From assembly GCA_016841745.1 (NCBI GenBank), contig JAENYO010000001.1, positions 56,799-120,798 on the forward strand: DNA of 64,000 bases, written 5' to 3'. Origin of the DNA: Acetomicrobium hydrogeniformans (lineage in GTDB: Bacteria; Synergistota; Synergistia; Synergistales; JAFGMB01). The number at the start of each line of letters is the position of its first letter. Positions within the stretch are counted from its first letter, which is position 1. Positions 41,305 through 49,619 of this stretch are shown in pieces. The notes under the pieces are model-generated. The model did not search any database. It was not told the origin of the DNA and saw only the letters and a list, made by a program, of their open reading frames with translations. The translations under genes were made by a program, and so were the position numbers.

Positions 41305-41317
41305 GTCAGTCTCCTCA

Positions 41318-41359
41318 CAAACAGTCAAGAACAGGGAACTGCCTGTTCTTGACTGTTTG
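41318..41359. terminator. 18-bp perfect hairpin between nhaC and the small membrane gene
   Basis: CAAACAGTCAAGAACAGG / CCTGTTCTTGACTGTTTG with a 6-nt loop. Confidence 0.55.
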
Positions 41360-41369
41360 TTGAAAGTTA

Positions 41370-42902
41370 TCAGGATTCTTCTTTATTATCCTCAATGTCT
41401 TCTTTCCAGAAAACACCTATTCCCAAATAAGTAATGGTAATTGCAACGATTGGATTCAGCCAGTTAAGAATGGCATAAGGAGCATAGGCGAAGGGATGAA
41501 CACCAAGGACACTGGACTGATAAGCTCCGCATGTATTCCAGGGAACCAGAGCCGATGTAAGGGTTCCAGCATCTTCAAGGCTTCGTGAAAGCATCCTCGG
41601 AGCAAGTCCTTTCTTACCCTTGTATTCAAAATTCTCAAAACCTGTCTTGAAAAGCCTTCCCGGCATAACAATTGCAAGATACTGATCGCCGAGAAACAGG
41701 TTAGAAAATATGCAGGAGGCTATAACAGCTGTTACTAGTCCACCTACTGTAGTAACCATTTTAAGGATTTTCTCAAGGAGAACTTCAAGGAATCCGCAGG
41801 TTTCCATGATACCGCCAAGAGCCAGAGCCAGAAGGATCAGGGAGATTGTCCACATCATTCCATCCAGCCCACCTCTAGTTAGAAGGTCTGCCAATAGGCT
41901 CCCGACTTCATGGACCATATCAAGACTGATGTTATCCCCTACGAGGGCCACGCCTTTCAGTGCTTCAGTTACTGCCTCCATACTTCCCGCTTCTGATACG
42001 GCATTTGCGATACTTGTCTCATAGCCATAATGTAGGGCACCCATGACATCGGCAAGGCCAACCCCCTGGAAAAGAGACATTACCGAACCGGCAAGCATTC
42101 CAATTATAAGCCCGGGTATGGCGGGGACCTTTGCAGTGGCCATTATGATAACAAGAACCGGGGGAATGAAACCAAGAAGGCTTACATGAAATTCAGCTTG
42201 CATTACCTGCTGGATAAGGGATATCTTTGAAGCATCAAGTGCGCCACCGGCATATTTCATGCCCATAAATCCTGCTATTACAGCAACGATGATATAAGTA
42301 GGACCTGTTGTCCAGAGCATGGCCCGTATATGGTCAAAGAGATCATTACCAGCAACTGCAGGAGCAAGATTTGTAGTGTCGGAAAGAGGAGACATCTTAT
42401 CTCCGAAATAGGCTCCCGAAATAATAAATCCGGCAGTTATATGAGCAGGTATTCCAAGTCCGGCTGCAATACCCATCATTGCAATACCGACTGTACCTGT
42501 TGTAGTCCAGGAACTTCCGGTCGCAAGAGAAACTATAGAACATACCAGAAGTGTTGCTAAAAGGAAAAATCCCGGAGAGAGCAGGTCCAGACCATAGTAG
42601 ATAAGTGAGGGGACTACCCCGCTCTGTACCCAGGCACCGATCATAGAACCTACTATGGTGAGGATCAGAATAGCCTGCATGGCAATCATAATTCCATTGA
42701 TCATTCCGTTTTCAATCTTTTTCCATGGATATTTCAAAACAAAGATACCCATGAAGGCAGTAAACACAGCACAAAGGAAAATCGGTACATGAGCATCAAG
42801 ACCTAATTTTAGAACACTCCCGCTTATAACAACAGCAATAACTACCAGAACCAACGATGCTTCGATAAAACTCGGTTTTCTACCCACTTTTTCTTCTGCC
42901 AT
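41370..42902 (-). CDS. NhaC-family Na+/H+ antiporter
   Basis: Multi-TM protein with SLATGSSWTTTGTVGIAMMGIAAGLG, GAYFGDKMSPLSDTTNLAPAVAG, LVPWNTCGAYQSSVLGV. Start at MAEEK near 42902. Confidence 0.88.
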   Translation of the reverse strand: MAEEKVGRKPSFIEASLVLVVIAVVISGSVLKLGLDAHVPIFLCAVFTAFMGIFVLKYPWKKIENGMINGIMIAMQAILILTIVGSMIGAWVQSGVVPSLIYYGLDLLSPGFFLLATLLVCSIVSLATGSSWTTTGTVGIAMMGIAAGLGIPAHITAGFIISGAYFGDKMSPLSDTTNLAPAVAGNDLFDHIRAMLWTTGPTYIIVAVIAGFMGMKYAGGALDASKISLIQQVMQAEFHVSLLGFIPPVLVIIMATAKVPAIPGLIIGMLAGSVMSLFQGVGLADVMGALHYGYETSIANAVSEAGSMEAVTEALKGVALVGDNISLDMVHEVGSLLADLLTRGGLDGMMWTISLILLALALGGIMETCGFLEVLLEKILKMVTTVGGLVTAVIASCIFSNLFLGDQYLAIVMPGRLFKTGFENFEYKGKKGLAPRMLSRSLEDAGTLTSALVPWNTCGAYQSSVLGVHPFAYAPYAILNWLNPIVAITITYLGIGVFWKEDIEDNKEES

Positions 42903-43183
42903 TTCCCTTCCTCCTCTAGAATGATATTCTCTCCAACCTGGAACTACCCCCCAAACCACACAACTTCGCGATAAGGTTAATCTAACCCTCATCCAGTTTT
43001 GATTATATTCTATTTCTCGATTTCATGTCTACAATCTTTAGGTTATTCTGACTAGACAGAGAACACACTCTCTCACTCACTATCATTCAGAATATAGTAA
43101 TCGCCCAATGCTATCTCGCAAATATGTTTTCTCGTTATCTTGACCAATACCGGAAAAAGAATATGAAGAGAAAATATAATCTT

Positions 43184-43231
43184 ATAAAAAACTCAGGGCA
43201 AGGGGTATACCCCTTGCCCTGAGTTTTTTAT
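43184..43231 (-). terminator. 48-bp perfect palindrome terminator
   Basis: ATAAAAAACTCAGGGCAAGGGGTATACCCCTTGCCCTGAGTTTTTTAT, directly after the icd-like stop. Confidence 0.85.
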
Positions 43232-43233
43232 TG

Positions 43234-44358
43234 TTAAAGTCTTTTAACGATTTCCCTTGCCATATCGAGGGTCGAAGATGCCTTTGTTTCCCAATCTGCA
43301 ACACCTTTATCTCTCAAAAGATCATAGGTAAGGACCTTCCCCTCCTTAAGAACATCAAACATAGCCTTTTCCATAGTTTCGGTATAGGTTTCAAGGCCCA
43401 GGTAATTCAAAAGCATTCCGGCAGCATTAAGCATTGCAACAGGATTAAGCTTGTACTGGCCTGCATACTTTGGTGCTGAACCATGACAGGGTTCCATAAG
43501 AGCATAGTTTTCACCAATATTCCCACTGGCAGTGACTCCCATACCCCCAACAAGCTGGGAAGCTTCATCAGAGACTATATCTCCAAACATATTTGTCGTA
43601 ACGACGACTTCATAATTCTGAGGATTCTTTATAAGCCACATACATGTAGCATCCACATTCTCCATATTCCATTCAACCTCAGGATAATCCCTGCAGACTT
43701 CCTTTGCCACATCGAGGAATAAACCACCTGTAGCTCGGATTACATTTGGTTTCTCCACAACTGTCACTTTATTTCTTCCTGTGTTTTTAGCATACTCAAA
43801 GGCCGCTCTTATAATTCTCTCACAACCTTCATATGAATAAATCCTTAGAGAGGCTGCAAGTTCTTTTTTCCCCCTGTATCTTTCAAGATTGGGATGTATG
43901 GATAGAAGTTCTTCGGGAAATGGCCGCCATTCAACAGCTGAATAAAGACCTTCTGTATTTTCCCTGAACATTACCATGTCAATATCATCACGGTAAGAAG
44001 GAACCCCGGGCATGGATTTTGCAGGTCTTAGATTAATATAAAGATCAAATATCTGTCTCATCTGAAGAATAGCGGATTTAAAACCCTTCACACCAGGTTT
44101 TGATGTTATGGCTGCCATCAATGCGGCATCTGTATTCTGCAAAACCTCTTTGGTCTCATCTGGAACGGTATTCCCGTATTTTTCCCACATGCACCAACCT
44201 GCATCTGCCCGAACCCAGTCGATAGGAGGATTCAATGCTTCCATAACCTCCATACACGCTTCCATTACATCAAAACCAGAATCATCCCCAGGAATATAAG
44301 CAACCTTATATCTTTCTTTTTTGCTCGAAACCTTAAGAACATCTCTATCTGTAGCCAT
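43234..44358 (-). CDS. Isocitrate/isopropylmalate dehydrogenase family protein
   Basis: IPGDDSGFDVM, MFRENTEGLYSAVEW, TTNMFGDIVSDEASQLVGGMGVTASGNIGE, EPCHGSAPKYAGQ. Confidence 0.88.
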   Translation of the reverse strand: MATDRDVLKVSSKKERYKVAYIPGDDSGFDVMEACMEVMEALNPPIDWVRADAGWCMWEKYGNTVPDETKEVLQNTDAALMAAITSKPGVKGFKSAILQMRQIFDLYINLRPAKSMPGVPSYRDDIDMVMFRENTEGLYSAVEWRPFPEELLSIHPNLERYRGKKELAASLRIYSYEGCERIIRAAFEYAKNTGRNKVTVVEKPNVIRATGGLFLDVAKEVCRDYPEVEWNMENVDATCMWLIKNPQNYEVVVTTNMFGDIVSDEASQLVGGMGVTASGNIGENYALMEPCHGSAPKYAGQYKLNPVAMLNAAGMLLNYLGLETYTETMEKAMFDVLKEGKVLTYDLLRDKGVADWETKASSTLDMAREIVKRL

Positions 44359-44436
44359 TAACGTCCCCTCCTTAGTTCCCTTATTTTAAAAACTAGTAAC
44401 ATTTTTGTGAGTTACCTTCAACCTACCTGGATTTGC

Positions 44437-44934
44437 TCATTCCAATCCCAGACTTTTTCTTATATGTTCAACAAGTCCACCATCCTGAAGTATTCCCCTG
44501 ACATATTCTGGAATGGGTGCAAAAGCAAATTCCTTGCCCTGATCTGTCCTGATGAGTCCATTCTCAAAATCTATTTCGATTTGCTCACCAGCCTCAATGG
44601 AATCTACCGCTGCAGGCGACTGGATAACAGGTAATCCCTGATTAATGGCATTACGGTAGAATATCCGCGCAAAACTTTTGGCTACAACTGCCCCGACCTT
44701 AAGAGATGTAAGACATGTCGCTGCCTGTTCTCTGGATGAACCGCATCCCCAGTTCTTCCCTGCTACAATTACATCTCCAGGCTGGGCCTTTCGTGCAAAT
44801 TCTGGATCAAGGTCCTCCAGAGCATATTTGCCCATCTCTGCTGGATCTAGAACAGTATATGTGTATTTTCCCGGGAAAATAACGTCAGTATTCACATCAT
44901 CTCCATATTTCCATACCTTTCCCTTGACTTTCAT
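44437..44934 (-). CDS. Aconitase-family (LeuD-type) small subunit, pair 1
   Basis: GDDVNTDVIFPGKYTYTVLDPAEM, GKNWGCGSSREQAATCL, KSFARIFYRNAINQGLPV. Confidence 0.88.
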   Translation of the reverse strand: MKVKGKVWKYGDDVNTDVIFPGKYTYTVLDPAEMGKYALEDLDPEFARKAQPGDVIVAGKNWGCGSSREQAATCLTSLKVGAVVAKSFARIFYRNAINQGLPVIQSPAAVDSIEAGEQIEIDFENGLIRTDQGKEFAFAPIPEYVRGILQDGGLVEHIRKSLGLE

Positions 44935-46193
44935 TACACAAGCACCTCCCTGGGATCAGCGATTTCACCCTTCAAGGCAGAAGCGGCAACTGTTGCTGGA
45001 CTGGCAAGGTAGATAAAGCTCTCCTTATTTCCCATTCTTCCTTTGAAATTCCTGTTCGCTGTGGAAATGCAGGTTTCGCCTGGAGCAAGGATCCCTTCAT
45101 GATTGCCCATGCATGGACCACAACCAGGGTTAGCCAGTACACATCCTGCATCAAGAAGAATATCAATTACTCCCTTTGACATTGCTTTTCTGTAAATTTC
45201 CCAGGAAGCAGGTATTACAATAGTTCTAACAGCCACTCTTTTTCCCGAAAGTACCTTTGCAGCTTCTTCCAGGTCCTGAAGTCGACCGTTGGTACATGTC
45301 CCTATAAAAGCCTGGTCGATGGATGTACCCTTAACTTCTGTAACAGGAGAATAGTTATCCACGGTATGAGGTTTTGCTACTCCTGGTTCTATATTTGCAA
45401 GATCATATTCAAGTGCTTTTTCATAGCAGGCATCTTCATCTGCCCATATTGACTCCCATTTGTCAGATTTTGCCTTGTCTTTGATAAAGTTCAGAACCTT
45501 ATCATCAGGCGGGCAAACCGCATTTTTCGCTCCCATTTCTATGCCAAGATTACAGAGGGTCATTCTGGATCCAAGGCTCATATCTGCTATAGCCTTACCA
45601 TGAAATTCAACAGACATATAGTCAGCTCCATCAGATTGGATATCACCCATGATCCTGAGGATCAGATCCTTTGCACTGACTCCCCTGCTAAAGGTTCCAT
45701 TCACACTGATCTTCATCGAATCCGGTACTTTAAACCAGATCTTCCCAGTAGCCCAGGTGGCGGCCATTTCGGTTCGGCCTATACCGGTTGAGAAGGCACC
45801 AAAAGCTCCGTAAGTACAGGTGTGACTATCACTTCCAACCATGACAAGTCCTGGCAGAGCATAGCCTTTTTCACACATAACCTGGTGACAGACTCCACCA
45901 TTACTCATGATATCGTAGAAATGTTCGATTCCCTGATCTTTAACAAATTCCCGAATAACCTTGTGATTCTGTGCATGTTTATCAGTCGGAGCCGGAATAG
46001 CGTGGTCAAGTATAAATACCAGTTTGCTACTGTCCCATACTTTGTTGACTCCAATATCCCTGAAGATCTTGGAAATGGGTGCAGCATTGTCATGACTCAT
46101 ACAGAAATGTGGTTCAACCGTTACTATCTGACCAGCAGAAACTTCATTCCCAGTTGCCTTACCAAGAACTTTTTCAGCAAAGGTCTTACCCAT
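44934..46193 (-). CDS. Aconitase-family (LeuC-type) large subunit, pair 1
   Basis: GSDSHTCTYGAFGAFSTGIGRTEMAA, FIGTCTNGRLQDL, NPGCGPCMGNHEGIL. Confidence 0.9.
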   Translation of the reverse strand: MGKTFAEKVLGKATGNEVSAGQIVTVEPHFCMSHDNAAPISKIFRDIGVNKVWDSSKLVFILDHAIPAPTDKHAQNHKVIREFVKDQGIEHFYDIMSNGGVCHQVMCEKGYALPGLVMVGSDSHTCTYGAFGAFSTGIGRTEMAATWATGKIWFKVPDSMKISVNGTFSRGVSAKDLILRIMGDIQSDGADYMSVEFHGKAIADMSLGSRMTLCNLGIEMGAKNAVCPPDDKVLNFIKDKAKSDKWESIWADEDACYEKALEYDLANIEPGVAKPHTVDNYSPVTEVKGTSIDQAFIGTCTNGRLQDLEEAAKVLSGKRVAVRTIVIPASWEIYRKAMSKGVIDILLDAGCVLANPGCGPCMGNHEGILAPGETCISTANRNFKGRMGNKESFIYLASPATVAASALKGEIADPREVLV

Positions 46194-46204
46194 AATCTAC
46201 CACC

Positions 46205-46738
46205 CTATTCCTTCCCGGCATGGGCCTTTATGTATTGAAGAAGGCCTCCATGGGCCATTATTTCTTTTTCCAGGTCTGTAACGGCATCGCCATGTATCTT
46301 CTCTCCTGATTTCAGATTTGTGATCTCGCCTGTATCAAGGTTTACTTCGATCTCATCTCCATCCTTGAATTTAGAAGAGATTCCTGGAGCTACAAGTACC
46401 GGATAGCCATTGTTTACAGCATTCCTGTAATAGATTCTGGAGAATGATTCAGCAAGAACCACAGGAATACCTCCCTCTTTAAGACAGTAAACAGCATGTT
46501 CTCTGCTTGAGCCACATCCGAAATTTGTTCCCGCAACTACAACATCACCATTCTGTACTTCTCTGGCAAAGTTTTCTTTTCCAGGGTAGTATTCAAAGGC
46601 ATACTGAGGCATTTCAGCAGGATCTGTAACTGCCAGATATTTATTATGATAGATCAGATCAGTATCAACATCATCGCCGAAAACCCAGGCTCTTCCTTTT
46701 ATGATAGAACTTCCCATTACTTCCCCTCCTTTAACCAA
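46205..46738 (-). CDS. Aconitase-family (LeuD-type) small subunit, pair 2
   Basis: GDDVDTDLIYHNKYLAVTDPAEM, GTNFGCGSSREHAVYCL, ESFSRIYYRNAVNNGYPV. Confidence 0.87.
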   Translation of the reverse strand: MVKGGEVMGSSIIKGRAWVFGDDVDTDLIYHNKYLAVTDPAEMPQYAFEYYPGKENFAREVQNGDVVVAGTNFGCGSSREHAVYCLKEGGIPVVLAESFSRIYYRNAVNNGYPVLVAPGISSKFKDGDEIEVNLDTGEITNLKSGEKIHGDAVTDLEKEIMAHGGLLQYIKAHAGKE

Positions 46739-48011
46739 GAATATCTCTAGGATCTGTGATCATTCCTCTTACCGCTGATGCCATTGCTGTCATTGGACTG
46801 GCAAGAAAAGTGCTGCTTCCTTTTCCAACTTTTCCGAGGAAGTTCCTGTTGGTGGTCGACATACCCACATCATCAGAAGGAAGGGCTCCGTAGTGCTGGG
46901 CAGTGCACAGGCTACATGTCGGATTTGTGAACACGATCCCCGCATCAATGAATTTTTCTATATAACCGGCCTTGGCACACTGGGACATAACTTCTCTTGT
47001 AGCAGGGGTAATTATGCACCTGGTCATTGGGTTTATTTTGAAATCAGCAGCTTTTAACACATTAAACGCTGCAGTTATATCCTCAAACCTGCCATTGGTA
47101 CAGGATCCTATGTGTACCTGGTCAAGCTTTGTTCCTGCAACTTCACTAACCTTTTTGACATTATCCGGGGCATGGGGGGCTGAAACGAGAGGTTCAAGGT
47201 CAGATACATCAAAATGAAGGTCTTCGCAATATATTGCATCCTTATCAGCTTTCATAAATTCAACGCTTTCCCTGACATCTTCGCCACCTCTCTCAACAAG
47301 CCATTGGAGAACTTCGCCATTAGGCTGGATGAGACCGATTTTACCACTCATTTCAGTGATCATGGAACAAAGAGTTATCCTCTCTGCCAGTGAAGATCTT
47401 TCAATGACTGGTCCATAGAATTCTGCAGCTTTGTACAGAAGTCCATCGGCTTTAAGGTTTCCAACAAGAAATGTAAGGAAATCTCTCATACATACTCCGG
47501 TTTGAAATTCTCCGGTCACAGTAATTCTGTCCGTTTCAGGAACTCTAAACCATAACTTGCCCAGTATCCACGATGCAACAATATCCGTATTGCCTACACC
47601 GGTAGCGAAAATACCAGCCCCTCCAAGCAGATTCATATGGCTATCGGTACCTAGGACGACATGTCCAGGTTTTACCACTCCATTTTCAAGCATGACATGC
47701 TGGCCGATTCCCCAGTTGATATCAAAGACTTTCTCTATACCCTGCTGTTTTGCAAATTCACGAATTATCTTCTGATTGTTTGATACTTTTTCGGTGTGAG
47801 ATGGAGCCTGCAGATCGAATGTAAAAGCAATCTTATCAGGATCCCAGACTTTACCCCGACCCTCTGTAACTTCTTCAAACTGGAGACAACAGTTAGGACC
47901 GGCAAAGTCTCTTGCAGAAGATATATCTATATCGCACCATACCCTGTCTCCGGGTTTAACATCCTTTCCGGACGCTCTGCTTATTATTTTCTCTATCGTT
48001 GTTTTTCCCAT
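46731..48011 (-). CDS. Aconitase-family (LeuC-type) large subunit, pair 2 (divergent)
   Basis: GTDSHMNLLGGAGIFATGVGNTDIVA, HIGSCTNGRFEDI, NPTCSLCTAQHYGAL. Confidence 0.87.
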   Translation of the reverse strand: MGKTTIEKIISRASGKDVKPGDRVWCDIDISSARDFAGPNCCLQFEEVTEGRGKVWDPDKIAFTFDLQAPSHTEKVSNNQKIIREFAKQQGIEKVFDINWGIGQHVMLENGVVKPGHVVLGTDSHMNLLGGAGIFATGVGNTDIVASWILGKLWFRVPETDRITVTGEFQTGVCMRDFLTFLVGNLKADGLLYKAAEFYGPVIERSSLAERITLCSMITEMSGKIGLIQPNGEVLQWLVERGGEDVRESVEFMKADKDAIYCEDLHFDVSDLEPLVSAPHAPDNVKKVSEVAGTKLDQVHIGSCTNGRFEDITAAFNVLKAADFKINPMTRCIITPATREVMSQCAKAGYIEKFIDAGIVFTNPTCSLCTAQHYGALPSDDVGMSTTNRNFLGKVGKGSSTFLASPMTAMASAVRGMITDPRDILG

Positions 48012-48068
48012 TTAAAACCCTCCTGAGTCTTTCCTGAAAATTTTTGGAAATAATTCATTCGCCAAGTG

Positions 48069-48623
48069 CTAAAGAAGTCCCAGGTGAGACTTGATACTCT
48101 CGAAATTTATAAAATCTACATGATGCACAACCACAGCCTCAGGACTGCGATGTCTGCCGTTACCTTCCCCGGCATGTGTAGCTATTATGTGACATATATC
48201 ACTGGAAAGGCCATTTCTGGCAGCAAGCACCGCACCTGAAAAGGGGTGTCGCAGATCCTTACCATATTGGGATTTGACATAGCCGCCGTCCTTGAACTCC
48301 ATTTCAACAAGCTTGCCCACATCATGAAGAATTGCTCCTGCTATCAGCACATCCCTGTCCAGGGTAAAATCTCCCTGGTTACGGTATATAGGGTTATATA
48401 CATCTCCTATATGCCTGCACATCTGGACTATAGACCTTGTATGGGCCAATAGCGAAGCGGGACAATCCGGTATAAGGAGAGTGAAGGGCATTTTATCCAT
48501 ATCTTCGACTTCCCAGCCCCCGGATCTAAGTCCATCTGCTATTGTCAAAACCACTTTCTCCTGCAGAGTCTTGTCAACAATCCAATCAATTTCAGGTATC
48601 GTTTCCCTAATCTTTTCGTTCAT
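48069..48623 (-). CDS. HD-domain phosphohydrolase-like protein
   Basis: 184 aa with LLAHTRSIV...AGAILHDVGKLVEME...HPFSGAVLAA...IIATHAGEG HD-type His/Asp pattern. Confidence 0.82.
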   Translation of the reverse strand: MNEKIRETIPEIDWIVDKTLQEKVVLTIADGLRSGGWEVEDMDKMPFTLLIPDCPASLLAHTRSIVQMCRHIGDVYNPIYRNQGDFTLDRDVLIAGAILHDVGKLVEMEFKDGGYVKSQYGKDLRHPFSGAVLAARNGLSSDICHIIATHAGEGNGRHRSPEAVVVHHVDFINFESIKSHLGLL

Positions 48624-48689
48624 TCATAAGACCTCCATAAGAATAGATTATATTCACGCCTTCAGGCGCTCTGGTAAGAAAACTCCCAC

Positions 48690-49574
48690 CTATACAATTC
48701 CTGCCTTTTCAAGAAAATGAATGGTAGCGGTAGCAGCAAGAAGATCTGCGGAGCCTCCGGGATTGATGTTTTCTGATATGAACAGCTCATCCATTTGTAT
48801 TATGAATTCTCTTCCTTTCGCAGTTCCCATACCACCCAACTCCAGGGCCTCCGACGCCATAGGCTGAACCCTTTCCTTCAGCGTTGAATAATTGGAACGG
48901 GATATGACATTTGTATCCGCAGAAACAGACATGATCCGAAGCAGAGTATTAACCATTGAATCATTCAATGAAAGCCCCCTGGAAAGACCAGCTCTCATTT
49001 CCGGCAGGCCATGGTCTACAACAGCTGGCAGGCCATCCTCCACCTCACCTCTTATACCCCTGACCCCATATTTCAGATATAACTCTTCTCCTTTCGTTAA
49101 ATTTCTTTTCGGTATTTTTTTAGTTAAAACAAAGAGTTCCCTCTCGCAAATACCTGAAGCAATGGCTCTTATCTGTTCCGAAAGGACATTTGCACTCAAC
49201 GCTATTCCTTTCCTTATTATTTTCCCTGCAGCGGCACAGATAACACCCATTATGAAGATAAGACCTTTCTGGGTATTAACTCCATACGTAGCACGGAACA
49301 TCCTTTTTTCAGTAGCCATTCCTTCCTGGCGAAGGCTGTGAAGAAGTTGCTCATTTGGCGATTCAGACTTGAGACCCAGCATTGAAAAACGATAAAAATC
49401 CTGGCATATAGCAGCTGAGCTAATGCTGAAAAGGAAAAAATCCATATCGCGGTTAGCTCCATTATTTGTAAGGTCAACCAGTCCAGGTTTTGGCGTACAT
49501 GCCATTTCGAGTAACATACCACGAATAGCTTTTTCACTGATCTCCCAGGATATCTGAGAATAGGATCTATCCAA
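48690..49574 (-). CDS. citG: Triphosphoribosyl-dephospho-CoA synthase CitG
   Basis: MLLEMACTPKPGLVDLTNNGANRDMDFFLFSISSAA, GVNTQKGLIFIMGVICAAAG, NPGGSADLLAAT. Confidence 0.93.
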   Translation of the reverse strand: MDRSYSQISWEISEKAIRGMLLEMACTPKPGLVDLTNNGANRDMDFFLFSISSAAICQDFYRFSMLGLKSESPNEQLLHSLRQEGMATEKRMFRATYGVNTQKGLIFIMGVICAAAGKIIRKGIALSANVLSEQIRAIASGICERELFVLTKKIPKRNLTKGEELYLKYGVRGIRGEVEDGLPAVVDHGLPEMRAGLSRGLSLNDSMVNTLLRIMSVSADTNVISRSNYSTLKERVQPMASEALELGGMGTAKGREFIIQMDELFISENINPGGSADLLAATATIHFLEKAGIV

Positions 49575-49619
49575 AAAGGTTTCCCTCCATAACTATGGCT
49601 GCCTTTATGAAAAATCTCA

